A stretch of 64,000 bases of DNA from DATKDF01 sp963752045 (lineage in GTDB: Bacteria; Acidobacteriota; Vicinamibacteria; Vicinamibacterales; SCN-69-37), in contig CAVVWN010000002.1 in the NCBI GenBank assembly GCA_963752045.1, positions 42,693 to 106,692 on the forward strand, written 5' to 3'. Below are positions 7,860-18,200 of the stretch, in pieces; within the stretch, counting starts at the first letter, position 1; each line of letters starts with the position of its first letter. Made by a program: the position numbers and the translations under genes. The notes below the pieces were generated by a model. That model saw only the letters and a list, made by a program, of their open reading frames with translations, was not told where the DNA came from and did no database searches.

Positions 7860-10623
7860 ATGTCTCAACGTATCTGGGCCCTGGTCATGTCGCTCCTGCT
7901 GTTCGGCATGACTCCGGCTGCAGCACAGACCCGTACGGCCCGCGTCAGCGGGCGCGTGCTCGACGCCATCAACGGCCAGCCTCTTCCCGGCGTGTCGGTC
8001 TCGGCCGGGACGGTCGTCGTCGTGACCGACCTGGAGGGGGTCTACATCATCGACCTTCCCGCCGGCGAGCACGAGATGAAGATCTCGCTCGCGGGCTTCC
8101 AGGCACGCACCGTGCGGGTCGCGATCACGGCTGCCGATGTGGGCACGGTCCATCCACACCTCGACATCACGCTGCCGCTCGAGGGGTACTCGGAGCAGGT
8201 CAACGTGACGGCCGAATCGGTCGACGCGACCGCGGCCAGCATCGAGTCGCAGCTGCTCGAGCGCAAACGGGCCGTCACGATCAACGACAACGTCGGCGGC
8301 GAACAGATGAAGGCCAACGCCGACTCGACGGCCGCCTCGGCCCTGCAGCGCGTGACCGGCGCCTCGGTCGTCGATGGCGCCTATGTCTACGTCCGCGGCC
8401 TGGGCGAGCGCTACAGCAACACGTCGCTGAACGGCGCCATTCTGCCCTCGACCGAACCCGAGCGGAAGGTCGTGCCCCTGAACCTGTTCCCGTCCAGCCT
8501 GCTCGAGGGTGTCTCCATCATCAAGACGTATTCACCGGACCGGTCAGCGGAGTTTGCCGGCGGCATGGTCGACATCATTCCGTCCCGCCTGCCGGTCGGC
8601 CCGCTCGTGAGCTTCGACTACCAGTGGGGCATGAACAGCCAGACCCGCGGCAAGGACATCTTCGACCACTCGGCCGGCGACCGGGACTGGCTCGGCCTGC
8701 CCAACGACAGCCGCGGCCTGCCCTCGTCGATTCCCGCGCCGCCCACGCGCCTGATTCGCGGCGGCATCTTCACGCCGGAGCTCGGCGTCGGCCAGGCCGA
8801 GCTCGAGCAGATCGGTGAATCGCTCACGAACGAATGGACGCCGACACCGGCCACCGGCAAGCCGTACCAGGGCTTCTCGGTCAGCTTCGGCAACCGCTGG
8901 GACAAGATCGGCGTCTCGGCGGGTGTCACGCATGGCTACAAGCAGGACTACCAGGAAGAGGCTCAGACCTACTACCGCACGGACGATGCGGGTGGGCTCT
9001 CGGAGTTCTCGACGTACGACTACAACATCGCGGCAGTCAATTCGGGCCTCTCGGTGCTGGCCAACGTGGGCTACGCCCTCGACACGAACAACCGGATCAA
9101 CTTCCAGCTGTTCACCTCGAACACCGGCCTGCGCGAGACCCGGACGTTCGAGGGCTTCAACTCGGACGCGGGCCGCAACCTCCAGAACTCGCGCCAGCGC
9201 TGGCTCGAGCAGGGCCTCCAGACCTATCAGTTCAACGGCGACCACTACCTGCCGGGGGCCTCGAACAGCCGCATCGACTGGCGCGGCAGCTTCGGCAAGA
9301 CGACGCGGGACGAGCCGGACATGCGCGAGGTGCTCTACGAGGAGATTGCCGGCAATTACCAGCTCGCCGACGAATCACAGAGCGGCCTCCACATGTGGAA
9401 TGGCCTCAAGGAAGACTCCTGGGACTTCGGCGTCAACTGGAGCACGCCGTTCACCGGCATCGGCGGGCTTCCGGCGCTCGTGAAGTTCGGTCCGTACGTC
9501 AGCAGCCGCGACCGCGACTTCTCGTCGCGTCGCTTCCGGTTCGTCCCCGTCAACGTGGTGCGCTTCGACCTGACACCGGCGCCCGAGGACCTGTACACGC
9601 CCCAGAACATCGGGTCGGTCTTCGAGCTGCGCGAGGAAACGCGCGCGACGGACTTCTACACCGGCACCCAGGACATCGCCGCCGGCTACGGCATGATCGA
9701 CATCGCGTTCTCGGCGGGCTCGCGACTCATCGCCGGCCTCCGTGTGGAGAAGTTCAAGCAGGTCGTTGATACCTACGACGCGTTCGACATCGACCTCGAC
9801 GGCGAAGTCGAGCGCATCACCTCGACGCATCGACAAGACCGACTGGTTCCCGTCGATCAACTACGTGCACGCCGTCGGCGCGCAGCAGAACCTGCGCCTG
9901 GGCTTCAGCCAGACGGTCAACCGGCCGGAGTTCCGCGAGGTCGCGCCGTTCGAGTACACGGACATCGTGGGCGGCCGCGCCACGGTCGGCAACCCCGATC
10001 TCGACCGGTCGCTCATCCAGAACTATGACGCCCGGTGGGAGTGGTTCCCGGGAGCCGCCCAGGTGGTCTCCGCGAGTGTCTTCTACAAGCACTTCGACAA
10101 GCCCATCGAGCGGTTCGTCGAACCGACGTCGCAGCTCCGCACGTCCTATCAGAACGCCAAGTCGGCCCGGAACGTCGGGTTCGAGCTGGAAGCGCGGCGG
10201 GAGATTGTCGAACACTTCACGCTCGCCGGCAACTACACCTTCGTCGATTCGAACATCGAGCTCGAGCCCGGGCAGCTCAACGTGCTCACGACGCTCGACC
10301 GGCCGCTGGCAGGCACGTCCCAGAACATCTTCAACGGTTCGCTCGAGCTCGACTACCCGACGTTCTCGGCCCGGCTCCTCATGAACTACTTCGACGACCG
10401 CATCGCCGATGTGGGTTCGCTGGGATTGCCTGACATCTACGAAGACGGCCGCTTCACCCTGGATCTGGTCGGCACCGTCCGGTTTGGCCGCCACGTCAGC
10501 CTGCGCGTCGCCGGCGAGAACCTCACCGACGAGCAGGTACGGTACAGCCAGGGCGGCCTCGACCAGCGCCTCTACACGGCGGGCCGGGTCTTCACGATCA
10601 AGTTCGGGTATTCGGGCTTCTAG
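7860..10623 (+). CDS. TonB-dependent receptor with carboxypeptidase-regulatory domain (one frameshift)
   Basis: An outer-membrane receptor of about 920 residues. It has a signal peptide (LLLFGMTPAAAQ), a CarboxypepD-regulatory Ig-like domain (GRVLDAINGQPLPGVSV), a plug with YVRGLGERYSNTSLNGA, and a C-terminal beta-barrel ending in the aromatic FTIKFGYSGF. ATG 7860 has GGAGG nine bases upstream. The frame breaks near 9828, where one extra C separates ...RITST from IDKTDWFP; removing it restores a continuous barrel. It may import a complex ligand handled by the beta-helix protein encoded 31 bp downstream. The break may be a consensus error or a real mutation. Confidence 0.85.
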
Positions 10624-10654
10624 GCCCTCCATTCAGGAACGGAGACAAGCACTC

Positions 10655-12020
10655 ATGCGCATCTTCATGAAAGGTATCCTGGCTCTCGCGGTCGTCCTCG
10701 GGATGACGGCCGCGTGGCCGCAGCCGGTCGAAACGCAGTCGAACGGCAGAATCCTCCGGTGCGGGCCCGTGGCGGGCATCGCCAAGCCGGTGTGCGTCGT
10801 GACGGGCCGATTCACGTCGAACCTCACCTTCACGGCCGATTCCATCTGGGTGCTGCGCGGCGCCGTGTTCTTCGGCGCGCCGGCCGCGCTCACCATCGAG
10901 CCCGGCACGCTCATCGCCGGCGAGACGGCCACGCGCGGCACGCTCGTCATCGAACGGGGCGCCAGAATCTTCGCCAACGGCACCGCAGACAGCGCCCATC
11001 GTCATGACCTCGGATCAGCCGGTCGGCTTCCGCGGCCGCGGTGACTGGGGCGGGCTCATCCTCAACGGCAACGCTCCTGTGAACCTGCCGGGCGGCGTCG
11101 GCATCGGTGAGGGCTCCACCGGCATCTACGGCGGCAGCGACCCGGACGACAGTTCCGGGGTGCTCCGCTACGTGCGCGTGGAGTTTGCCGGCATCGAGTT
11201 CAGTCCCGACAACGAGCTGAACGGCATCGCCTTCCAGGGCGTCGGCCGCGGCACCATCGTCGAGCACGTCCAGGTGCACTTCAACAAGGATGACGGCGTG
11301 GAGTTCTTCGGGGGCACGGTCGACGCCAAGTGGCTCGTGCTGACGGGCATCGGCGACGACTCGATCGACTGGACGTTCGGATGGCAGGGACGCATTCAGT
11401 TCGCCGTGGTCCAGCAGCGCGGCGATGACACCGACAACGGCATCGAAGCCGACAACAACGGCAACAACAACGACCTGCTGCCCCGCTCGGCGCCGACGCT
11501 CTACAACATCACGCTCATCGGCGACCCGAGCTTCACCAACTTCGGCCCGGAGAGCACCGACGGGATGCGCCTGCGTGAGGGCACCGCCGGCATCATCCGC
11601 AACGCCGTGGTCATGGGCTTCAAGAGCGAGGCCATCGACGTGCGCAACACCTCGACCCAGAACCAGATCACGCTGGGCACGCTGCAGGTGACCCACAGCA
11701 TCGCCTACGACAACCGGTGCGCCACGACGGGGTGCGGGGGATCCGGATCGAGTCAGGCGCGCAATACGGCCGGGGCTCCCCTGTGGGATCCGGCCGGCAA
11801 CCTCAACAGCACCGCCAACCCGGTGCTGGCCGATCCGTACAACCCGCTCCTGCCGAACTGGCAGCCGCTGCCGGGCTCGCCGGCGCTCACCCTGCCGGCG
11901 GCCGCGGTCCCAGCGACGCCTCCGGACGTCGAGCCGTTCTGGACGCCGGTCACCTACCGCGGCGCGTTCGACGGCGTGACCAACTGGATGCTCGGCTGGA
12001 CCAACTTCGCGCAGAAATAG
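10655..12020 (+). CDS. Exported beta-helix surface protein (one frameshift)
   Basis: About 455 residues. A signal peptide (GILALAVVLGMTAAWP) precedes LTIEPGTLIAGE ... GTLVIERGAR, then GRGDWGGLILNGNAPVN, GIYGGSDPDDSSGVLRYVRVE and VEFFGGTVDAK. These repeats belong to a family of right-handed beta-helix-like secreted proteins that often accompany TonB receptors in Bacteroidetes and Acidobacteria. An extra A near 10991 splits the frame between GTAD and APIVMTSDQP. Its closeness to the receptor stop suggests an operon and a joint surface role. Substrate is unknown; the family is often mislabelled as a transporter. Confidence 0.75.
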
Positions 12021-12104
12021 CCCACATGCACGACCCGGGAGGCCGCTGGCCATGCGGCCTCCCGGCCCTCCGGCTCGTTGCCGGGATAAGCTGACACCTC
12101 GTCG

Positions 12105-12623
12105 ATGCCTGCGTTGATCACCCGCCTGACTGCTTGGTGCCTGGCTGCCGCGGTCGCCCTGCTCCTCGGCGCGTGCTCGGCCGATGCGCCTCCGGAGTTC
12201 CAGCCGGTTTTCGAGACCAAGGAAGCAGCGGTGACGGCGCTCCTCGACGCCCTCTGGCAACGTGACGTGGACCGCATGCGGAACCTCGCCGTTTCGGAGA
12301 CAGAGTTCAGGAAGCACGTCTGGCCGAGGCTCCCGGCTGCCGCTGGCGCGGCAGAAAGCTCGATGAGCTACTGGTGGGAGGACCTGCGGGCAAGAAGTCT
12401 CGGGTCGATGGCCCAGGTGCTCGAAGAACACGGGGGCACGCGGCTGTCACTCGAAGCGGTGAGCTTCGAGGGCGGTGTCACCGATTACGGTACGTTCCGC
12501 GTGCATCGCGAGGCTCGCGTCTCGGCTCGAGACACGGCCGGCAACCTGCGAGAACTCCGGTTGTTCGGGTCGCTCGTCGAAGCGCCGAGCGGCTGGAAGA
12601 TCTACAGCTACGTCATCGACTGA
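12105..12623 (+). CDS. Putative lipoprotein of unknown function
   Basis: 172 residues with a lipoprotein signal peptide ending in LLLGAC, so probably lipid-anchored at the cell envelope. The mature part has an alpha/beta look like small SnoaL/NTF2-type proteins (TKEAAVTALLDALWQRDVDRM) and ends in SGWKIYSYVID, but no catalytic motif is visible. It lies 85 bp after the beta-helix gene on the same strand and may be the last gene of the receptor cluster. Confidence 0.7.
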   Translation: MPALITRLTAWCLAAAVALLLGACSADAPPEFQPVFETKEAAVTALLDALWQRDVDRMRNLAVSETEFRKHVWPRLPAAAGAAESSMSYWWEDLRARSLGSMAQVLEEHGGTRLSLEAVSFEGGVTDYGTFRVHREARVSARDTAGNLRELRLFGSLVEAPSGWKIYSYVID

Positions 12624-12656
12624 GCCGGCGCCGAGGTCGACCTCGCGCGACCCGCG

Positions 12657-13520
12657 TCAGGGCTGGCCGCGAAGGCGCTGCGCCACGCTTCGCGCGCGCT
12701 CGCGGGCGCTCAGCAGCTCGGCCTCGGCGGAGTCCGGCCCGCTGGCTGAGGCGGGCGTCGGTCCGTCGCCGCCAGACTCCTCGGACGGGAAGTCTCCGGC
12801 AGATGGAGCCGCGCCCCGCTGTGGCGCGCCCGCCGCGGAGGCCGGTGTCGGTTCACCCGGAGCCGCCGGCCCAGGCGGCGCCTCCCCCGGCGCGCCATCC
12901 CCGGTTTCGAGCTTCCGCTGCGCACCCGCCTCGTCGCCTGAACCGGCAGCCTCCCGCTCTCTCGACTCCACGAGCGAGGACGCCGCGAGCAGTCGATCCG
13001 CGGGCAACTCGAGCTCGCGGTCGGCCATCTTGTCGATGCCGCTCACGGTAATCGCCAACTGGCCGCTGTCGAGCGTCTCGAGCCACCCGCGCTGACGCAG
13101 ATACCACAGGGGAAATTCCAGATGCTGCCGCGGCACGCCCAGGAGTTTCTCGAGACTCACGGCTCCGAGACCGCCGTGCAACGGATCGCGGCGTCGCGCC
13201 ACGTAAAGCAGCGACAGAATCCCGTGGAACAGACGGCGGTCCGACTCGCGCCCGTCGGCAGCCGAATTCTGATCGAAGATCTTCCACTGGACGCTGCGGT
13301 TGTCGTCGTACTTGACGTCGTAGGCAGCGCGGCGCTTGGGATCGTTCAGCACCTCGTAGGCCTCGTGGACCTCGGAAAAGCGCGACGAGTCCCCGGTGGT
13401 TTGATTGTCCGGGTGGTAGCGTTTCGCGAGCAGGCGGTACACGCGCTCGAGCGTCTCGGAGTCCGCTGACTGGCTGATCTGCAGAACTTCGTAGTAGTCG
13501 ACAAACGGCCGCTCGGTCAC
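12657..13520 (-). CDS. DnaJ-domain protein with unique C-terminal region
   Basis: An N-terminal J domain (DYYEVLQISQSADSETLERVY ... KRYHPDN ... FSEVHEAYEVLNDPKRRAAYD) carries the HPD tripeptide needed to stimulate DnaK. There is no Gly/Phe or zinc-finger region. A middle helical domain, LGVPRQHLEFPLWYLRQRGWLE, looks like a winged-helix, followed by a long Pro/Ala/Gly-rich disordered tail. GTG 13520 is preferred because GAAAGG is eight bases upstream. A J-protein specialised for one client is the best guess. Confidence 0.8.
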   Translation of the reverse strand: MTERPFVDYYEVLQISQSADSETLERVYRLLAKRYHPDNQTTGDSSRFSEVHEAYEVLNDPKRRAAYDVKYDDNRSVQWKIFDQNSAADGRESDRRLFHGILSLLYVARRRDPLHGGLGAVSLEKLLGVPRQHLEFPLWYLRQRGWLETLDSGQLAITVSGIDKMADRELELPADRLLAASSLVESREREAAGSGDEAGAQRKLETGDGAPGEAPPGPAAPGEPTPASAAGAPQRGAAPSAGDFPSEESGGDGPTPASASGPDSAEAELLSARERARSVAQRLRGQP

Positions 13521-13650
13521 GTCATGCACCTTTCGAGCCCGACACAGACAACTCGTGGAGCTCTTCCTGAGTGAGGGTGACCCCACTATAGGCACCCCCT
13601 GAGAGCGCCGCAAGTCCTGGACGATGCCGGCCGCTCGAAGCCGCCCGGGT

Positions 13651-14109
13651 TCAGCGACCGCGCCCGCCGCCCGGCCCACTGGCCGGCCGGGGCTCTCGTG
13701 TAGCTGTTTCGGCCGCAAGCTCGAAGCACACCAGTCCCCTGTCGTGGACCCAGAACCGCTCGGCCAGCTCGACCGGTTCTCCGGCGCTGGCGGTGGCGAA
13801 CGTCGCGCACAGCTCGTACCTCGGCGGTTCCAGCACCCGGTAGGGATACGGCTCACCCGTCTCCGGATCGGCCGCCGTGAGCTCCAGGCCCAGCTCGGAC
13901 TGAAGGTCATCGAGTGAGGCGGGCAAGCGTTCGTGGCGCGACCAGAGCACGTCGATCTGACGGGCGATCTGGGCCAGGTCGCCGACGCGCCTGGCATCGA
14001 GACGCCGCGCGCGTGCCTCTCCGGGCGACCCCATCATCACGACACCGGCGGCAACGGCCGCTCCGACGACCAGCGCCACCACGAGCCCGACCACGCCCCG
14101 GCCGGTCAT
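13651..14109 (-). CDS. Small single-pass membrane protein, pseudopilin-like
   Basis: 152 residues: an N-terminal membrane helix (VVGLVVALVVGAAVAAGVVMM), then LDARRVGDLAQIARQIDVLWSRHERLPASLDDL, which recalls the region following the helix in type II secretion pseudopilins. No prepilin peptidase site is visible. It overlaps the upstream membrane gene by four bases (ATGA), so the two are co-translated. Probably a periplasm-facing accessory of the DUF5671 protein. Confidence 0.6.
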   Translation of the reverse strand: MTGRGVVGLVVALVVGAAVAAGVVMMGSPGEARARRLDARRVGDLAQIARQIDVLWSRHERLPASLDDLQSELGLELTAADPETGEPYPYRVLEPPRYELCATFATASAGEPVELAERFWVHDRGLVCFELAAETATREPRPASGPGGGRGR

Positions 14110-14756
14110 GGGCGACCTCCCGCCTCGTCAAGCGCGAGCTCGGTCCGGTAATACGCGAAGACGGCGCCGGCAACCACGCCGACAACCAGCACCTTCAACA
14201 CGAACCGCATCGTCAACTCGCCTCCCAGAAGGTTGTAGACGAGCGCCATCACATCTCCGGCAAGAACAGAGGCCGCGACGAACAAGGTCAGGTACGTCAA
14301 CCAGCGGCGCACTTTCGAGGCCCGCTTCGCCGGGTCACGGCGCCCCTCACGCCCGACGAGCGCCGACACCCACAAAAGGACGGGCGTGGACACGACGAGC
14401 GCCGAGATGGGCCACCGGAGCGCCTCGGCCAGGTACTCAGGAGGCACCTGCCGGTCGAGGGCCGGGTCCGGCAGCAGGCGGTCGATGAGTACGAACATCA
14501 GGCCGCCGAAGTTGATGGCCACCGTGTAGAGCGCAGAGAAGATCACGAGATGAAGGAAGGCGTCCCGCGCAGACAGATACGGCTTCGGCCTTGGCACCGG
14601 AATGGGGAACGGCACGTCGGCGAAGCCTCCGAGCGCCTCGCTGACCTCGGCCGCCGGCCAGCCGGCGGTTCGGAGGGCCGCCTCGATCTCCTGCCGCGAG
14701 ATGCCACGCGCCAGTCCGTCCTTCACAAACGCCGTGAGTTCGTCCTGAGCTGCCAT
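14106..14756 (-). CDS. DUF5671-like four-helix membrane protein
   Basis: 216 residues. The N-terminal helical region AFVKDGLARGISRQEIEAAL precedes four membrane segments. The layout fits DUF5671 proteins of unknown function. ATG 14756 is chosen because GGGGAGGAGG precedes it; the frame is open further upstream to 14864. It forms a tight pair with the downstream pseudopilin-like gene. Confidence 0.65.
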   Translation of the reverse strand: MAAQDELTAFVKDGLARGISRQEIEAALRTAGWPAAEVSEALGGFADVPFPIPVPRPKPYLSARDAFLHLVIFSALYTVAINFGGLMFVLIDRLLPDPALDRQVPPEYLAEALRWPISALVVSTPVLLWVSALVGREGRRDPAKRASKVRRWLTYLTLFVAASVLAGDVMALVYNLLGGELTMRFVLKVLVVGVVAGAVFAYYRTELALDEAGGRP

Positions 14757-14770
14757 GGCAACCTCCTCCC

Positions 14771-15757
14771 CTACCGGCCCGGCGGCTTCACGACGACCGG
14801 ATAGGCCTTCTCGCCTGCGAGGATCTTCACCGGCAGCCGGTTCTCGCGAAGCGGAATCGGACATGTCGTGTAGACATTGAACGCGCAGGGCGGATTGTAC
14901 GCCTCGTTGAAGTCGAGCACGGTCGTCCCATCCGGAAGAAGATCCGCATACAGGAAGCGCGCCGTTTCGTACGTCTCGACGCCGCTCGACGCGTCCCGGA
15001 ACACGAAGTAGAAGCGATTGGGCCGCGTGGTAAACGGGCGAAGCCGAAGCGGCTCGCCGCCCAGCTCGAACTCCACGACGCCTTCGGTGCTGTATGTGTC
15101 GATGTCGCCGTAGGTATTGAGGACCTCCAGGTCGCGCGGCTGCGCATCGGGAACGAACCGCGCCGTCACACGATAGGCCTCGTCAATCGGAAACCACGAG
15201 AACCCGAGAAACGCGCGCGCCTGAGGGCTCTGCGGGTCCCGCACGCGCAGCGACAAGTTGCCGCCGCCGGTGTGGATCACGAGACGCACGCTGCCGATCG
15301 CGACTTCGGTCGGCGATGTCAGGCCCGGCTCGTGCAGCACGATGGGCCCGGTGAGCGGCTCGTCGGGTGTCGCTCCCGGTTGCGGCAGGACCTTGGAGCC
15401 CTTGCGGACCGCGGCCACGTGCGGCTCGGCCTCGAACCGCACGACGTCGCCTTCCACCGTGACCACGCCGGCCCGCGGCGGCAGGTGCGGTATGACGATG
15501 TCGCTTTCCGGACCGCTGCCGATGACGTGAACCCCGGGCGCGAGCGAATGCAGGGCCGAGATGCTCACCCACTCGTAGCGGTAGTCTCGCTCGTGCTTCT
15601 CGCGCCATGCCTGAACTTCGGCAACCGGATCGGCCGGCGCGGCGGTTGAATCGGGAACGTCTCCCGATGGCGGGCCGGTCCGGTCGACGCGCTCGCCGCA
15701 CGATGCCAGCGCAACCGCGAGCACCAGAACACCCGGCCAGGACTTGTGCGCAACCAT
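14771..15757 (-). CDS. DUF1684 lipoprotein
   Basis: 328 residues with a signal peptide and lipobox-like LASC. The C-terminal half holds the DUF1684 hallmark VLDFNEAYNPPCAFNVYTTCPIP, with two cysteines that could bind metal or form a disulfide, and FLGFSWFPIDEAYRV. DUF1684 proteins are widespread in Acidobacteria and Bacteroidetes and their function is unknown. ATG 15757 is preferred over an upstream TTG. The gene is divergent from the amidase at 15817. Confidence 0.75.
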   Translation of the reverse strand: MVAHKSWPGVLVLAVALASCGERVDRTGPPSGDVPDSTAAPADPVAEVQAWREKHERDYRYEWVSISALHSLAPGVHVIGSGPESDIVIPHLPPRAGVVTVEGDVVRFEAEPHVAAVRKGSKVLPQPGATPDEPLTGPIVLHEPGLTSPTEVAIGSVRLVIHTGGGNLSLRVRDPQSPQARAFLGFSWFPIDEAYRVTARFVPDAQPRDLEVLNTYGDIDTYSTEGVVEFELGGEPLRLRPFTTRPNRFYFVFRDASSGVETYETARFLYADLLPDGTTVLDFNEAYNPPCAFNVYTTCPIPLRENRLPVKILAGEKAYPVVVKPPGR

Positions 15758-15816
15758 GCCCAAGTGCGTACCATATCGCAGGCCGGCCCTTCAGTCCCGG
15801 CCCGGAAGGAGCGACG

Positions 15817-17478
15817 ATGAGCGACGGGCCCGCAAGACCTGGATTCGGACGTCGGGAGTTTCTCAAGACCGCCGGCGCAGGGGGCCTGGCGCTCACGGCC
15901 GTCGGAGGCGCCTCCTGCGCGCCACGACCCGAGAGCGTTCCGGCCGCCGACCTCCATCGCTGGAACGTCCCCGACTTCGAGCTTGCCGAGATCACGGCCG
16001 ACGACCTCCAGGCCGGCCTCGCCTCCGGGCGCTGGTCGTCGGTCGAGGTGACGCAGGCGTATCTCGATCGCATCGAGGCGATCGACCGAAACGGTCCGAC
16101 GCTGCGCTCCGTGATCGAGACGAATCCCGACGCGCTCGACATCGCACGCACGCTGGATGCCGAGCGCGCATCCGGCCAGGTGCGCGGGCCGCTCCACGGC
16201 GTGCCGATCCTCATCAAAGACAACATCGGGTCGGCCGATCGCATGACCACCACGGCCGGCTCGCTCGCGCTCGAGGGGTCGACTCCCCCGCGCGACGCCT
16301 TCATCGTGGCGAAGCTCCGGGAGGCCGGCGCCATCATCCTCGGCAAGACGAACCTGAGCGAGTGGGCCAACTTCCGCTCAACGCGGAGTTCGAGCGGATG
16401 GAGCGGGCGCGGCGGACAGTGCGCCAACCCGTACGCCATTCACCGCAACCCGTGCGGGTCGAGCTCGGGTTCGGGTGCGGCGGTCGCGGCCAACCTGACG
16501 GCGCTCGCCATCGGCACCGAAACGGACGGGTCGATCGTCTGCCCGTCTTCGGCCTGTGGCATCGTCGGCCTCAAGCCGACGGTCGGCCTCTGGAGCCGCT
16601 CGGTCATCATCCCGATTTCGCACACGCAGGACACGGCCGGCCCAATGACGCGCACGGTGCGCGATGCGGCGCTCCTGCTTGGCGCGCTCACCGGCGTCGA
16701 CGGATCCGATCCGGCCACTGCGGCCAGCGCCGGCCGAAGCCACGCCGACTACACGACGTTTCTCGACCCGGCTGGCCTCGTCGGCGCGCGCATCGGCATC
16801 GTGCGCGCGCGCTTCGGCTTCGACGACCGCGTGGACCGCGTGCTCGGGGAGGCCATCGCGGCCATGCGTGAGGCGGGTGCCGTCATCGTCGACGAGGTGG
16901 ACATCCCCAATCAGGAGGGACTAGGGCAGCTCGAGGGCGACGTCCTGAGCTTCGAATTCAAGGCGGGCCTCAACGCGTACCTCGAAGCCCTGGGCCCGGG
17001 CGTCGCCATCCGGTCGCTCGAAGAGGCGATTCGCTTCAATGAGGAGCATCGGGATCGCGAGATGCCGTACTTCGGGCAGGAGGAGTTCCTCGCGGCCCAG
17101 GCGCGCGGGCCGCTCTCCGAGAAGGCCTATCTCGACGCGGTGGACCGGACCCGCAGGCTATCGGGTCCCGAGGGCATCGACGCGGCGATGGATGCGCACA
17201 CGCTCGACGCGCTCGTGGCGCCGACCGGCGGACCCGCCTGGGTCACCGACTGGGTCAACGGCGACCACTTCGGCGGCGGAAGCTCCGGCACGGCCGCGCG
17301 GGCCGGCTATCCGAACATCACCGTCCCGGCCGGGTTCGTGATGGGCCTGCCGATAGGCCTGTCGTTCTTCGGCCGCGCGTGGAGCGAACCGGTCCTGCTC
17401 AAGATCGCGTTCGCCTTCGAGCAGGCGACCAGAGCCAGGCGTCCGCCGACGTTCCGCACCGACGACGTGATGGTGTGA
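15817..17478 (+). CDS. Tat-exported amidase (amidase signature family)
   Basis: 553 residues. A twin-arginine signal, GRREFLKTAGAGGLALTAV, directs folded export. The amidase-signature catalytic Ser-cisSer-Lys triad is present: Lys in PILIKDNIG and the Gly/Ser-rich loop NPCGSSSGSGAAVAANL with TDGSI. ATG 15817 has GGAAGGAG at good spacing; the frame is open upstream but those codons overlap the divergent gene. Substrate unknown; such proteins are often annotated as GatA-like, but export argues for a periplasmic amide hydrolase. A paralogue lies at 28039. Confidence 0.85.
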   Translation: MSDGPARPGFGRREFLKTAGAGGLALTAVGGASCAPRPESVPAADLHRWNVPDFELAEITADDLQAGLASGRWSSVEVTQAYLDRIEAIDRNGPTLRSVIETNPDALDIARTLDAERASGQVRGPLHGVPILIKDNIGSADRMTTTAGSLALEGSTPPRDAFIVAKLREAGAIILGKTNLSEWANFRSTRSSSGWSGRGGQCANPYAIHRNPCGSSSGSGAAVAANLTALAIGTETDGSIVCPSSACGIVGLKPTVGLWSRSVIIPISHTQDTAGPMTRTVRDAALLLGALTGVDGSDPATAASAGRSHADYTTFLDPAGLVGARIGIVRARFGFDDRVDRVLGEAIAAMREAGAVIVDEVDIPNQEGLGQLEGDVLSFEFKAGLNAYLEALGPGVAIRSLEEAIRFNEEHRDREMPYFGQEEFLAAQARGPLSEKAYLDAVDRTRRLSGPEGIDAAMDAHTLDALVAPTGGPAWVTDWVNGDHFGGGSSGTAARAGYPNITVPAGFVMGLPIGLSFFGRAWSEPVLLKIAFAFEQATRARRPPTFRTDDVMV

Positions 17479-17485
17479 ACGAGGG

Positions 17486-18133
17486 TTAGCGCAGACCGCC
17501 CTCACCGGCTTTCATGAGGCCCATGTGCTGCTGGGCCTGCGCGAGCCCGCCTTCGGGCGCCTGCCAGCCGATACGGCCGTCGCCGTTGGCATCAGCGCCG
17601 GCCGTGAGCTGCTGGGCGAGCTCGTGCAGCTTGACCACGAGCGGCGCCGCGTCGGCGGCCGTCGAGGCCGCGCGAATCTGGGAGACGAGCGCGGTGATGG
17701 CGTCGCATCGGGCCACGACGCTTTCGGCGGCCCCGGCCACGTGCGTGGCGTGCAGCTTCACGTTGTCGCTCGCACCCTCGGACTTGGCCGCCAGCCCAAT
17801 GTGCGTCGCGACGCCGGCCGCCGCCTTCTTCACGCCGTACCCCTTGCCGGGCCCCTGGGCTTCCGCCGTCGGGTCGACGGCATGCAGCACGTGCCCGGCG
17901 TGACGCTTCATCGAGTCGAGGTTGTCCGAGGTCTTGGCGGCGAGCCCCGCGTGCTGCTCGGCGATCGCCGCTTCGGCCGAGGCCGTCGGCAGCAGCCCCG
18001 CGCCATCGGGTGTTCCGTTCATCCCGTCGAGCACGTGCCCCATATGGGTGTGCGCTGGGTTCGACTGCTCTTTCGCCAGGCCGACAACCACAACGGCGAG
18101 AGACAACAATCCACAGAGCAGGGCTTTCCTCAC
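17486..18133 (-). CDS. Exported repeat protein with EF-hand-like loop
   Basis: 215 residues from GTG 18133 (AGGAAGG eight bases upstream). A signal peptide (ALLCGLLSLAVVVVGLA) is followed by three loose repeats built on a helix with His and Gly-Leu-Ala: HMGHVLDGMN, HAGLAAKTSDNLDSMKRHAG and HIGLAAKSEGASDNVKLHA. Near the C-terminus, DANGDGRIGW fits a calcium-binding EF-hand-type loop. I do not recognise the family. It is convergent with the amidase, eight bases from its stop. Confidence 0.65.
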   Translation of the reverse strand: MRKALLCGLLSLAVVVVGLAKEQSNPAHTHMGHVLDGMNGTPDGAGLLPTASAEAAIAEQHAGLAAKTSDNLDSMKRHAGHVLHAVDPTAEAQGPGKGYGVKKAAAGVATHIGLAAKSEGASDNVKLHATHVAGAAESVVARCDAITALVSQIRAASTAADAAPLVVKLHELAQQLTAGADANGDGRIGWQAPEGGLAQAQQHMGLMKAGEGGLR

Positions 18134-18200
18134 GACGCACCTTCCTTTCGGCTGAGCGATGAACCTCGAGGATATCGCCGGCGCCCGCCTCGAGCAAGGC

